Shown one piece after another: positions 49,154 through 63,600 of a stretch of DNA of 64,000 bases (positions within the stretch are counted from its first letter, which is position 1; every line of letters begins with the position of its first letter). A program made the position numbers and the translations under genes. Below the pieces are notes generated by a model. That model saw only the letters and a program-made list of their open reading frames with translations. It ran no database searches and was not told the origin of the DNA. Source of the stretch: Atrina japonica (Eukaryota > Mollusca > Bivalvia > Pterioida > Pinnidae). The stretch lies in assembly GCA_030159075.1 (NCBI GenBank), contig BROG01000377.1, positions 637,511-701,510 of the forward strand. The letters are read 5' to 3'.

Positions 49154-50540
49154 ATTTACGAGGTATGCCAATGAAGTTGGCCTTTCATTCAAACAAGAAT
49201 GGCCCATTCTGCGATCCTTTCATTCCAACCATAAGGTAGGCCCATTGTGTGGGCCTTTCATTAAAACTTCAAAGTCGCCCCATACCATGGCACTTTCATT
49301 AAATTCTAAAATAAGCCCAAGCCACAAATCTTTCATTAAAACCACAAGGTTGGTTCATATGAGCCTTCCATTAAAACCCCAACATGGGCACATGCCACAA
49401 GTCTTTCAATAAACCAGAGATATAATTTAAAAGCCTTTCATTTAAATCACAAGGATGGCCAATGTCAAAAGCCTTTTATTCAGGCCACAAGGGCGGCTCA
49501 TGTCAAAAGTCTTTCATTAAAACCACAAGAGGCCAATGTGATAAGCCTTTCATTTAAACCACGAGGGAGGTCCATGCCACAAGCTTTGCAATAAACCATA
49601 AAGGAGGCCAATGTCAAAAGTCTTTCATTCAAACCACAAGGGAGGCCCATGTCAAAAGCCTTTCATTTAAACCACAAGGGCTGCTCATGCCAAAAGCCTT
49701 TCATTAAAACCAATAGAGGCCAATGTCATAAGCCTTTCATTTAAACCACATGGAAAGCCAATGTCAAAAGCCTTTCATTCAAACGAGTGGTCCATGCCGC
49801 AAGCTTTTCAATAAACCACAAGAGAGGCCAATGTCAAAAGCCTTTTATTTAAACCACAAGGGAGGCCAATGTCAAAAGCCTTTCATTTAAACCACAAGGG
49901 AGGCCAATGTCAAAAGCCTTTCATTTAAACCACAAGGGAGGCCAATGTCAAAAGCCTTTCATTTAAACCACAAGGGAGGCCAATGTCAAAAGCCTTTCAT
50001 TGAGGCCCAATGTCAAAAGCCTTTCATTTAAACCACAAGGGAGGCCAATGTCAAAAGCCTTTCATTTAAACCACAAGGGAGGCCAATGTCAAAAGCCTTT
50101 CATTGAGGCCAATGTCAAAAGCCTTTCATTTAAACCACAAGGGAGGCCAATGTCAAAAGCCTTTCATTTAAACCACAAGGGAGGCCAATGTCAAAAGCCT
50201 TTCATTGAGGCCAATGTCAAAAGCCTTTCATTTAAACCACAAGGGAGGCCAATGTCAAAAGCCTTTCATTTAAACCACAAGGGAGGCCCATGTCAAAAGC
50301 CTTTCATTGAGGCCAATGTCAAAAGCCTTTCATTTAAACCACAAGAGAGGCCAATGTCAAAAGCCTTTCATTTAAACCACAAGGGAGGCCAATGTCAAAA
50401 GCCTTTCATTTAAACCACAAGGGAGGCCAATGTCAAAAGCCTTTCATTTAAACCACAAGGGAGGTCCATGCCACATGTCTTTCATTTAAACCACAAGGGA
50501 GGTCCATGCCACAAGTCTTTCATTTAAACCACAAGGTATG
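49150..50540 (+). repeat. Minisatellite, 38-bp unit, with 102-bp higher-order repeat
   Basis: The unit is AAACCACAAGGGAGGCCAAT then GTCAAAAGCCTTTCATTT (38 bp). The left part (49150-49800) is diverged, the middle is uniform. At about 50000-50400, one shortened 26-bp unit plus two 38-bp units form a 102-bp repeat, present four times. 102 is a multiple of three, so a 137-residue frame stays open, but it lacks an ATG and is a by-product. Confidence 0.9.
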
Positions 50541-50544
50541 TTGA

Positions 50545-52760
50545 TGTCACATACCATTCATTATCATTAAGCAAAGGGAACAAATTATATAGAAAGGGTT
50601 TCTTTATTAACTTCTGAAATGAACAAATATTTGTGCATGAAAATTACAAAATTAGATAATTATTATTCCAATATATCACACAAGAAAAAAACCAGATTTT
50701 GACTTATTTTTTATTTTGTGTATTTTTATATTTCCTTTTTTTATTAATATATAGATATATATGTATATTTACAAACACTTATTTGTCTCTGTAATGTTGA
50801 ATGGAATAGTTATGAATAAAATAAATCAAAAAATTACTTAAGCATCATGAAACACACTAATACCATGAGAGCTCTGTCTTAATCATCAGATACGTGTGGG
50901 AATTGGAGGAAAACGTGTGTACTAAATTTTGCACAGACAGTTCTCTTTTTCTGAATTAAATCATTTAACAATATATAAGTTGATAAAAAAAACCCAAAAC
51001 ACCCAAACTTACCAAGAAATATCATTTTGTATTTTGTGTCTTCAAGTTAGATTTTTATATTTCTAAATAAATTTTAAACAAATTGAGTCCAAAACATAAG
51101 TGGGGAATCTGTGCATATTGTGATTTAGAAAATAAAATACAACAGCAGAAAGAAAAGAATTAAAAAAAAGACAAGTAAAAGTGGACAATGGGCTAAATAC
51201 AGCAAATCAACTGATACTACAAAATAAAAAAAAAGACATTGAGTAATTCTTCAACAACGGAACATCACTTCATTTTAATTCTCTCTTAAATGAATGATTT
51301 CCAAATCATAATTACTCTAAAATGAAATAGATATATTTTATCTATATTTGCTATGTACAAATTAGCACTATATTGCTGGGATGAAAAGGCAGTAAAATAA
51401 ACATATAATGTGGATATGTGCCAGCAATTTTACCAACTAGTGTTAAAAACTGCCATAGCATAATCTACTCTTTGTCTCCTGTTAGTTTTATTTTTTCCTA
51501 CTGTTTATTGCTTAGTATAATTTGCTGTTTATTGTTTTAGCCCTCCGTTGATCCTGTATAAGGAGTATCTACTGTAATCCTATCTTTGAACTGTTTTTCC
51601 TGTTATAGCGTACTCCCAGCTTGTATTAGCAGTACCTATCTTAGCTCAGTATTTTCCTATCATACGTTAGATTCCTATTACCCCTGCATCCATAGGATCT
51701 ACAGCAATCCTATCTTAGCATGATGTTTTTCCTGTTACAGCTTAAGATTTATATTACCCCTGTATTAGCAGGTTGATTTTCTTGTTATAGCGTTGATTTT
51801 TATTACTCCTTTATTAGTCTATATTGTTAGTTCTGTTTGGGTATTATCCTGTGATAGTGTGAATTACAATTAATCCTGTATTAGTAAGATTTAGTGTTAC
51901 AAGGTTTGACTATATTATACCGTATGACTTTAAAGATTGATACAATTCCAGAAACCACGGGAATGGGAATGACTTATCTTTCATAACAAATGGGTGCGCA
52001 TTGAAATATCAGTTTTCTTGAAATATTAGATGTATAATTAAACTATTATGGACGGAAAAGTTACATTACAGGAGAAATACATAAACACAGCATTGAATAT
52101 TGTGGTAATTTTTTTTTTTTTTATAAAAAATGACGAATACTGGTGCAGTACATAGAATATCCAACAGGAAAGGAACCAATCAGAATAGAGGTACAAAGAA
52201 ATATCATCACTGCAAATATTTACCCTGATTATAAAGAATTGGAAACATGGCATTAAGTTGATAAAACTGCTGGGAAATATGAATGACTGAATGTACAAGT
52301 CATGATGAAGAAAACCCCGCTCAGGACAAACCATTACAAATAAAACCAAATATAGAACAATTGTGATTAAATGAATATGAATAAACCAGCATTTTTTTTC
52401 TCTCTCTTTTGGTAATCAATACTAACGAATCAACTTTTCTACTTTTTTCCTTCATCGAAATATCATCCACTTCAAATAAAATCATTTAATGCAAAATAGC
52501 TGAATATGAAATGAATACACAGATAATTACCAAACTGAAATTAGGGAAAACTAAACATTCTGTCCATGAATGCAAAATGAAAAGAAAAAAAAAAAACAAG
52601 AGGAAATACTGACCTGGATTCCCTCGTTTATCTCTATTTAAAATACATTTCATTAGATCCCGAAGAATACATTATGACAGGAAGGGGTGTTAAGGTCAGA
52701 TTAAGTTAAGTAGAGTCAAAGTAGTGTGATAATGTCAAATCAACAATATATTCCCATTAA
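50545..52760. other. AT-rich stretch between minisatellite and MTHFSD, no gene seen
   Basis: No conserved coding sequence is visible. Near 51480-51900 the words CCTGTTA, TATTAGCAG and ATCCTATCTTA recur loosely every 50-60 bp, perhaps an old repeat. Part of this stretch may be MTHFSD 3' UTR if distal polyadenylation is used. Confidence 0.5.
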
Positions 52761-52766
52761 TTTATT
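52761..52766 (-). terminator. Candidate MTHFSD polyadenylation signal
   Basis: TTTATT on the + strand is AATAAA on the - strand, about 200 bases after the stop codon at 52963-52965. Other candidates exist further down. Confidence 0.4.
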
Positions 52767-52962
52767 TGCATATTTTGAATAATTTTTCAAATTTGTCTAC
52801 AAGTCAACAATGTCACTTTTTTTAACTAACATAACAATATCTAAATAAACAATAAACCCTCTACCTGTAACCAGATGCCATACCTAACAAACATCTGTCC
52901 TCAGACTCCAATAGTTCTATTTTTAGTCAACAAGCATTATTACATTGCTTTTCAAACAGGTT

Positions 52963-53518
52963 CTAGTCTTCCGGTCTTGCCGCTTGGGCACCATTAGCAT
53001 AATCATCCTGATCCGACTCCCTGTCATCACCCTGTCTCAGGCGGTTGGACATCTCCACACGGAGTTTTCTCCCCCTTATCTCCAGATCCTGCAGTGCATC
53101 AAGAGCAGACTCCATTTCTTGCATTTCTTGGAACTGTAGGAGTGAGTAACCCTTGGCACCATTCCAGATAACTCTAATTGGGTTGACATCTTTACCTCTG
53201 ATCTCAGTCTTGAGCTCACTAACACGGACTGATCTCTGAATGCTGCCGACAAAAATCGTTGGAATGGGGGCCCTTGATCTTGGATTACGTCTCCGACGTG
53301 GGCGCCTGTTCTCTTTTTCCTCGTCATCGCCAGTATTTTCGGATTCATTTCTCCTCCTAGGACGTCTTCTTCTCATGTTACGTCGACGTGGTTGGGCATT
53401 ATCCCTCTCCTCATCTTCCTCATGATCCTGATCTTCTTCATGAGACTCATCATATCGGTCACTTTCTTCACGGCGACGTGGTCCACCCCTCCTTCTGAAT
53501 CGTCTATTTCTTCTATAC
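52963..53518 (-). CDS. MTHFSD: MTHFSD last exon: Arg-rich linker, RRM, stop
   Basis: The acceptor is CTATTAAG|GTAT. It starts [20 protein letters not shown], then a long acidic run ([19 protein letters not shown]), then [20 protein letters not shown] and [18 protein letters not shown]. The RRM follows ([49 protein letters not shown]). Stop TAG at 52965-52963. Confidence 0.9.
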
Positions 53519-54660
53519 CTTAATAGGAAAAAGATAAATAAACAAACTTAAAGCTGTCATCTCAACTTTTAAACCAATTTAATTAAATAATAAAAATAAA
53601 ATAATGTTTTTGAAACATCCCCAGTGTTTTACTTCCATTGGTAGCCATATTTGTTCAATTTTCTGTATAGAAACAAGCCCCCACAACCGATATCAAAGGC
53701 CAGTTTGCTAAATCAGTCGTCATTGTCTAACTACAGTCGCAAAGAACAAACGTGTGAAGTAATGAAATTTGAGTATAACTCACCTGCATGTCGAAAATAA
53801 ACATTGATATCAACAAAGTTAATTTACTCTATCTAGACATTTTGCCGGCTAATATACAGTTCACAAGCATGTAATTAATCAGTTTAAACATGAGAATATC
53901 AAACATAATTCCAAATTCCCCATGAGAAAATCGTAAAATTATAAACAAATGGGACCTCAGACCACCTTTTATGATATGAATGTCCTCACTTCCAAACTAA
54001 CGAATCAAAGACATGTCAGACCAAGGTCAACTCGGAAAAATATAATTGAATACTCGGATTGTTTTACAGGACCCATTGAGCATCCATTTAATAATTTTAT
54101 AGCAATGTTTCACAGCTATGTCTCTGATAATGTTTATTTGATGTCATTTTTGTAAAAATATGATGTGTACCTTGTCTTTAGTCAAATGTTGCACGACCCG
54201 ACTGCTCTAGTTACCGAGTTCACCAGAATATGTGACGCTATGTGAACAACATAACGGAAGGGTGCAGATTACTGGTAGGATTTTATTTATTTTTACGTTA
54301 AAAGTGCACATTATTTTACGGATACTGAAATAATGAATTTAAAACTAACTATAAAATCTATTTATTACGTATCTTTATTGAAGTCTTTGATGTAAAAATT
54401 AATGCGGAATGTTTATGATTTGAGTACAGTGTATGTCTTGATTACATGTCATTTGTCCATTGTTTCGCTTTGGGAGTGCAGGTGTCTGTTGACTTGCCTT
54501 TTACAGCGGAACTGTGAGCCAATTTCTATTGATAACTTTTAACAAAAATGTCTGCCTGTGGAATAGTAAATCGGGGGTGTTTCAAAAGCATTCTAATTTT
54601 TTTTTTTCGAATTAAAAACATATTTAAAAGTTACGATGACAGCTTTAAGCCTATTATTTG

Positions 54661-54697
<37 letters not shown>

Positions 54698-57600
54698 ACT
54701 GTGTTGGTATATTACAAATATAGGAATCTCAAATTTACAAATGATTTTAACACTACTTAGGGGTAGAGGAGACTTAAAAATGAATGAAAATGTCAAAGCA
54801 GGGAAAGATGTCAAAAGCATGTCAAAAATTAGTTTTCCAATTTATTCCAAAAACAGGAAATTGAATCATGCATCCATAAAAATCTCTCAGATGCAATTAG
54901 TTTTTCAATCCATACAGCAGTTCTGGAGAATATTTTTAAAGAGGGGTACCCCCGATGCCTCTTTTGCCCCACCCTGGATCCACCCCTGGGCCGAAATGAA
55001 CAAACTTGGTAGAGGATCTTGAGTACTTGCTTCCTATAAAGTTTCATCAAAATTCCTTGAGTGGTTTTGGAGGAGAAGTTGAAAATGTAAAAAGTTTACG
55101 GACAGACAGATGACGGACAAAAGGCAATCAGAAAAGCTCACTTAACCTTCAGTTCAGTTGAGCTGAAAAAACTGCTTTCATAAAAAAATTCATCATAACA
55201 GATTTTATTGATGTAAGGTTAAAATGGTCCTTGATGGTTACCCTGGTCCTAGACCTGGTCAACAAATTTTCTAAATACTCAAGTTCAATTCTTATTTTAT
55301 TATTTTTTAAATATAGTATGGTATTCAAATTTTGAGTATTTATTCAAACTAATTTTTAAATTTCTGAAGTTTTTCTTCTAACAGTGCATTGATCTTCATT
55401 AGTATTTACAACTGAATACAGCAGAACTGTGTATTTTCATCTTTAAATTTTGAAAAATTATCCAAACTTCAGTACAACGTGAAGTTGCCGACATCAGTCG
55501 AGAATTGACTTTTGCTCAACTGATATCAAACATTTCTTTACAACACTACAAAAGACACTGGCTTGGACATCAAGAGGCATCGAAAACTTAGTTACAAAAA
55601 TTCTTTATAAGATGGATTTCCTATTAATAATATGTAGAGGTGCACTCAGGGAATATTTATTGATTCATTATGTGATCATCATACCTTGGCCTTTGTTGTT
55701 TTGACCTATCATCATCACCCTCTTCATTTCCATCTTCTACACCATTCTCTTGTGAGTCTCTGGGATAATCACCTGAATCCCCTCGTCCTTGTCGTGGTGG
55801 TCCTCTACGAGGAAATCGTCGAAATCTTCGATTTCTTCCATATCTGTAACAGAAAGAATATAAATGTATTTAGTGACATAATATACATTAAAATTTCAAC
55901 TTGACTAATTGTCAAACATTTCAATTTATTTTAGAATACTGATTGATTTGTTTGTTTGTTTGTTGTTGTTTAACGTCCCACTCAAGAATATTTCACTCAT
56001 ATGGAGACGTCACCAAATGCCGGTGAAGGGCTTCAAACTTTGGCCTTTGCTCGGCACTTACGGCCATTGAGCAGTGAGAGTTCTTTAACGTGCCGACACC
56101 TACTGTGACACGGGATTTCAGTTTTGACTGTCTCATCCGCAGGACAGGAAACCAACCTGTCGCCAGCTGGACTCGAACTCACGACCTCACGATCAAGAGT
56201 CGCGCGCACTACCGACTGAGTCAGGCTGGCTATAATACTGATTGAAAAAAGTCCCATAACACAAGAACTGCCAAAGAAAAAATCATAAAAATTGAACGGT
56301 GATTAGTCAACATGGAGCCAAACATTGTTTAAAAATTTCAAAAAGATTTCATGAAACAAAAATCGACAAACAAAATGGTAATACAAAATCTAATCAAAAG
56401 GTGCCTGGACATAATGGAAAGCAACACTGTGTAAAAATCACCTTAAGGATTCATAAAAACAAACTTGATTTATTGTCAGACATGTCAAATTTATAACAAA
56501 TTCAAACAGGTCCTTTATCTCTGTCATGACCAGAGTATAAATCGTCAAAATCGAAAGGTGCATAGTCTTCACGGAACAAAACATTTGTCTAAAATCATTT
56601 TAGGATCTCTGAATGCAAACTCAAGTTATTGAAAAACATGTATGGATGGACATAAGAGCAGTATTGGATAGAATTACAAATACTGTATAAACAGAAATAT
56701 GAGCAAGGATTCAATTTTGGCATCATTAGCGAAATTGCTAAAATTGAATATCGCTAACAATTCATTCTGCATCGGAGGTAAGGGTGTTATCTCTACGCAG
56801 CAAACAATACATCATTGAAACATTCAAAGAGAGTGGAATTAATGATACTTGTTAATAGTAATCAGTGTTTGGGTGGCTATGATATTCATCCAAGTTCACA
56901 TATATAGTTACGATTTACTGTTCTGACTAACATGCTATGCTATGCTATGAATAAAATCTATGCGGTGTGAATGAATAAATATAAAGTCTGGTACAAATGA
57001 TTTCCACTAATGTATAATTCTGTGTTTTAATCATAAAGTCGCTAAAGTTACTGCTTCTCAATAGAATTATTGACCATTTTTTTTATGCAGAAAATGTTAA
57101 TTTGCATTTCGCTAAAAAATTCCACTTATAGAGTATGTTTCTATCAGTGTCATCAGATTGCACAAATCATTGTAGTGGAATGATTCAATAGGAGTGCAGC
57201 TCGTTTTGAAACCCATCACTACAACAATCAAGTGCATTCTGATAATTTGAAAAGAAACATTTGTGTGGTTTTGTATTCATTTATTTCATGCCCCTTAAAA
57301 TCCTCTCGCACAAAAAAAAAAAAAAAAAAGATATAGGATTAGGCTCATACGTATGTACATATATTACACTTTCTTGACAGCACTCTATATATTTTATTTC
57401 TCAACGGAATTTCACAACACTTGATACAAGGCTTAACTATGGTAATATCTCAGACAAGTTCATAGTTCATAACCTGTGCTACCTTATTTACAGAGTTATT
57501 GCCCTTTGTTTATTTCACTGAAATATTATTGTCAGTGCTCTAACAAGTTGATTTCTCAACAGAATTTCACAAAACTTGATACAAGGCTTTACTTTGGTAA

Positions 57601-60600
57601 CATCTTGGACGAGTTCACGTTCGTAACCCGTGCTCCCTTATTTACAGAGTTATTGCCCTTTGTTTATTTCATTGAAATATTATTGTCAGCGCTCTACAGG
57701 TATTACACAATATTTCCATTGCGAGAGGATTAGTATCACTCGTGATGCCTTGTTCATTTAATTATGTATGCCATTTTAAAATTCATTTCTCTTTTAACAA
57801 CGCAAAAAAATATTTTGGATGAATGGAATGAAATAATTCAATAGGCAATTTTGAAAAGCAGCTCCGGTGGAAATTCTGTATTCAACTGCAATACAGCATT
57901 ACATATTGCATGGGTGCATGAACTCTGTATTGTACCTGTAACTGCAGCGCAATACAGCATTACATATTGCGTGGGCACATTGATCTCTGTATTGTACCTG
58001 TATCATTACACATGCATGTACATGTACTAAGTCATAATAAATCTGTCACAGACAAGCACATAAAAACAGTATGCAATCCATGGCTAAGTTATTCCTGAAT
58101 ATGTTTCAGTCCAGCGACTCTAAAAGTTATTGCTGAATGTAGACAACAAATGCTGTACACCTAAAAATGTTCACTCCCATTAATAAATTTTCCCCATTTT
58201 CATCCTTAGATGAGAGTGCGAGTATAAAATACAAGAGAAATTTTCTATGGTGATTTAGGAAAAACTTAAGAGGGTGTAATTATGTTTTCTGTTGTATAAA
58301 GGTGAAAGTTTTCAGATATACAGAAATCAATTTCATTCTAGATGTTACACGGGTATCTTGAAAAATGACAATCATTTCATTTCATTTACATAAAAAAATT
58401 TATAACATTAGCAGTCCCAGTAAAAAAAAATGATTTTAATACACTTTGTTAAAAGTGACTGGTGAAGTGGTTCAGTGTGGAAATTTGGTTTTAGGATCCA
58501 ACACAATTCTGTCACTTTTCTACACAGTATGTAGTAGTATATTTCGTGAACAGACTCTGGCTGCACTCTCTAATATTAGTGATTGAACTTGAAGTATGAT
58601 TTCAATGTTTACCTGGGACGTCCCATGTCTGAATCGTATTTTCTATCTTCTCTCTCTGGAATATCTTCCTCTTCACGTCCATCTTTCAAGGTCACATCTT
58701 TTCCTGCTTCTCGTTCTTTCTCTCTAAGGAACTTTAGAATGGGGACTTGCCTTACCTACACACAGGAAAAAAAAAGAAAGGTTATCCCAAGGTAAATATT
58801 GCCATCTGTTGGCCGCCATAATTGAAGCCATACTAGACATTGATTTCATAAAGCTTCATTCTAAATTGGATTTCGATTTTGGGAAAGAAACAAATTTATT
58901 CGACAGACACCAAATCGTTGCATGCAGACAAAATTGACAAACAGACTGACCAAAATTAATATGCCCCCGACCTCTGACCTCAGGGGCATAAAAATATTGT
59001 TTATGTCATACAGCAAGCCCAGATTTCGTGTACTTTAATGGTAATACATTAGCACAAATAGATCAACTTTTCACACATTTACAAGTGATTAAAGTCATCC
59101 ACATTTCACACAAAATCATCCAGCCTTTGATATTTGATGTCAAAATAGAGAAATGTGTCACTCAGGTACTACTCTCCACTAGTTTAAAACTACAGATATA
59201 GTAGAACATTTAATTTTCATACTTTTGAATGTTTGAAAATGTAAAAATTGAAAATAACATCATAAGCAAGTGACATTACCAGTCATCTGTCAATCCACTA
59301 TATGTACAAGCAGTACAACACCTCCCACTTTTATGATTTGTGGCTGCCTGCCATCTTACTACCGTAAAATGAGATATTTTGGTCATTGTTTAATTCTGGC
59401 CAATATGGCCACCCTATTAAAATGGCCATAATTAAACCATCCAAAATATGTACACAATGTTTCTACTGATACTTTTTGAAAATATTTTAGTGTTTTATAG
59501 ATCAGCAAACGTTTTTTTTTTTTTTTTTATTAGCACCGTGTGGATGATAAGCTTAATCAAGTTCCATGTGATGCATCAATTCTAACTGTTCTACTGGCAC
59601 ATTTTAATTTCTGATATTTAAAAGACGTAGAATGTTGGACATGACAAGACCGAGATCTGATGGGAGGCAAAATCTACAAATGTAATCATTATATAAACAT
59701 AAATGGCCAAATTTGAACTGGTAAAAAAAGTAACTCTTTATTTTGTGACCAGATGCCAAAATATCCCAATTTACAGCAATATTTGACACAAGCATATTGG
59801 ATAAATTTTCAAAGTCTTCAAACCATAGCCAAAGCACGAATTGGATGTCAACCAGTAAAAACACTGATGCTAAATCTGAGGAGATTTTTTCCCAATACCT
59901 TACAAAAAATGCAGCGAGCTAAAGTAGTTCACCAGAGTGCCACATGAAGGTTGAGTCCATCTCATATTACAATGTATTACTGGAGCCATATTATCAAAGT
60001 AGGTACATATTTCCCTTTGTTTCTTCTTTGGGGAGAGAACACTTTGATTTTGTATCAAATGTAACTTTCATTAAAAGAAAATGCATACATCCCACAAAAG
60101 GACTCTAACCATGATGGAATATTTCTTTGCAATAATGTACAGTGGAATCTCATTATCTTGATATTCAGTTTGTTTGTTTGTTTATTGTTGTTTAATGTCC
60201 CACTCAAAAATCTTTCACTCATATGGAGACGTCACCAGGGCTTCAAATTTTGGCCTATGCTCGGCACTTACGGCCACTGAGCAGTGAGGGTTCTTGAACG
60301 TGCCGACACCTACTGCAACACGGGACCTCGATTTTTACTGTCTCATCCAAAGGACAGGAAACCAACCTGCCGCTGGCTGGACTCGGACTCATGACCTTGC
60401 GATCAAGAATCGAGCTCGCTACCGACTGAGCCAGGCCATCTCTCTTGATATTCAGGGGACTGCCCCATTCACTTCAAGATATCCAAATTAGAGATAGATA
60501 TCTAAAATTTTCAATTTACATTTTTTCCATTCTAATTGGACAATGAATAGTTCTACACAGGGTGTGCTTCATTCAAATGAGTTTTTAAGCCATTATTAAT

Positions 60601-63600
60601 CATCAGATTTTAAGCAATTATTTATTGCACTTTTACCATAGCATGTTAATTGGAGTTGATTGTCCAGTGTTTTGCAGGTAAACAATGATTTTTGTGTACA
60701 AAATGTAAACCTTCAATTGCAGAGGGTAGTTTCAAGGTAACAACTGGCAATTCTTCAATATTTCGATACTTCAAACCAGAAAAATACTTCGAGATATCAT
60801 AAGTGCAATTTCGATATAAACACATTGAGATATCCAGAATAAAAGTAGTATAAATCTATAGTAAAATAATCGGGACTGGACATCCGGCTTTGACGTAACC
60901 GGAATTTCGACTCATCCGAGTTTGAAATAATGAAATACCACTGTATTTGTGTAACAATGCCAATTTAAGTTTAACTTATGTCATTGTATGGACTCCAAAT
61001 ATAAATATTAGTCCCCTTTCTCCATGGCTGGTAAAAAGCTGAAATGATCATCACCTTTTCTGGGGTCAATTTTGACCAAATGACACCAGTGGGTTTTGGT
61101 CTGGTCTTGTTGCACTTGATGACCTCCGTGTCAGTGACTATGTAGTCCACAATGACATCATGTTCCTCCATCAACGACTCTGGTATGTCTACAACTTGGG
61201 AATCGTGGACTGTTGTCACAACGATAGTGTCCTGATTAACTGCTCCCATTGCACACATCATAGCATATTCAAGATCAGCAAAGCCTTCACCTTTCCCGAT
61301 CCTGAATCCTGGAAATCAAAAACTTCAAATAAAAACATTGTTGTGGTAATTCATGTTGAAGTCTACTTGGTGTCTGCTTTTCAAATAAAACTGAAAATTT
61401 GATTAATAACGAGAGCCCTTAACTCATTAACCCCTGAACTTATAGCCACAATTGAACTCCACCTTTTCCAAGAATATTGGAGCCACATTGGGTCCCAGCC
61501 CCATTTCATTTGCAAACTTTATGCAGCTTTACGTGGGGATGGTTCCCACCAAGATTTGTTAAAATTTACTCATTAGTTCTTAGGAAAAAATTGAAAATGT
61601 CTGGAAGTTAACGATGGATGACTCGCCATGACAGACATAAACCAAACTTGACATCAGCATCATCATTGTTGCTCTGGATTTTGCTGATTTTGTTTGTTTG
61701 TTTGGTTTTTTTTTTTTTACAGATTATTAGCTGATTTTCATACTTTTCTCATTACTAAGTTCAGCTACTGTTTACGTCAATTCTTACAGATCAAATATAA
61801 TTAAACTTTTACAAGCAAATACAAATATGAAAATCTTATCTAACCTGTCTTAGTCACGGCAACGGAACCAATGACAACGAGATCCACTTTGATCTTAGCT
61901 TCCAAACCCATCGGTACACTGTACTCCTTCAGACCCTAGAAAAATAAAGAGGACAGAAATCTCATCTTATAATGACTGTCAATACTGTGACAATTTCACC
62001 TACCAAAAGGAGATTTTGTCAAAACAAAGATTCAGAATGTTTTTTACAGTCTTAGTGATCCAACTAGAGGTGGGTCATTGGGCAAATGGCCCTAAAAAGT
62101 GATACATGTCCCAATTACTTATATAACACTGGTACAGCTCAGCACAGCGACACCAGTGTCCGGAATGACATATATACGATACATATTAATGGTATTGAAC
62201 CAGTAATGTTGATTTTAACATTTTTTGAAAAATCATAATTTACTAGTTGTGATATACATTTGTACTTGTACCTAAAATGCATTAACTATTTGTTAATTGA
62301 TATTGCTACTTTGGTTACTGGTGCAGGGTCCATTCTCAGACGAAAATCGAGGTTTTTACCGAATATCTTCAGTTCAACAGAAAGAATTCCTTTGAAATTT
62401 TATATCACAATAGGTTACCTTTAGATGTAATGAAACAAAAAATAAATTTAGCCCATTTAAAAAATTCAACCTGAATGCCATAATTGTGATGCAGGAGGAC
62501 CTATTGTTGGACAGTAGTAGTATTTACGTTGAAATGGTGGCATCACTTCCCTCCCGACTTGTGTTGGACAGTACGATAGAAAGATGAGCGATTACAATAT
62601 TGCAACGGAATTATTAACCGCAATTTTTGTAAAATGTTTCATTTAATGTTTAAAGTCCGACAATGTATAAAAAATTTCTGGAAATATCTTGTTCATTTAC
62701 GCCCAAAGAGAAGTGTCCAATACTAGACACTGTCCAAGAATAGGCACCGCACCAGTATCTACATATATGGTTTTTGTTATTAATGTTATATCCCCATGGT
62801 TATGAAAATGTCCCTATAAAAATTTGATTAAGGGGGCATAATGACCCCAGATCATTCAATCTTGATTGGATCACTGCAGTCAATATAATGGAGTTTTGTT
62901 TACAGATTGTAACAGTAAAAATTCAAAACATGCCGTTTCAGTAATCGGGGGCTACAAGAACGTACACAAATCCCAACATATAATTCATATAAACTTTACT
63001 CCAATTATTAGCTGTCTATTATGACAATGGTCTCTATTTTTAGCCATAATCAACTGATGAGCAGTTTTTATAAGGACAGATTAGAGTTAATATGACCCGT
63101 TACAACATGGTTGATATGTACAAGGTCGCTGCACATGTATAAGAAGAGACACTATATGCCAAATTAGACGAGACTTGACAGGATTTTTTTTTTTTTTTTT
63201 ATAAAATTTCGTGTTTTGTAAAAAGTTGTATATCAGATGAAAACCATGAAGAACCAACAATACATAACAGTTACAGATTACATATTTACGATAAAAAATA
63301 GTAGGTAATTACTGACTGACTGGGTCAAGGCAGTCGTAAATTGTAAATTCACTTGTTTTCATCAAAATCACATGAAATATCTCATGAACTGTACCCAAGT
63401 GTCTATATGGCAACTTTAATGATATTTAAACAAACTTAGAACATGTTAACGGCATACAAGCAAATTTGTTGTTGTTGTAAAAAGTATGAATGACAGCACA
63501 TGTTTGATGCTAAACGTACCTGTGATGTGGAACAGTAGCGAAGGATTTCTTTGCCGCATGCCTCTGGTGGCAATAACTTGTTGAAAAGTCCATGTCTGAG

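Noticed and set aside
50000..50413. 137-residue repetitive protein
   Set aside because: It has no ATG start. The frame is open because the higher-order repeat is 102 bp, a multiple of three.
49150..50540. CRISPR array
   Set aside because: The 38-bp units are contiguous without unique spacers, the genome is animal, and there are no cas genes. It is a minisatellite.
53240..53425. + strand frames opposite the MTHFSD last exon
   Set aside because: They are the antisense shadow of the Arg-rich linker codons.
54636..55022. 128-residue + strand frame
   Set aside because: It runs through a dispersed repeat (54662-55170) in an MTHFSD intron on the opposite strand.
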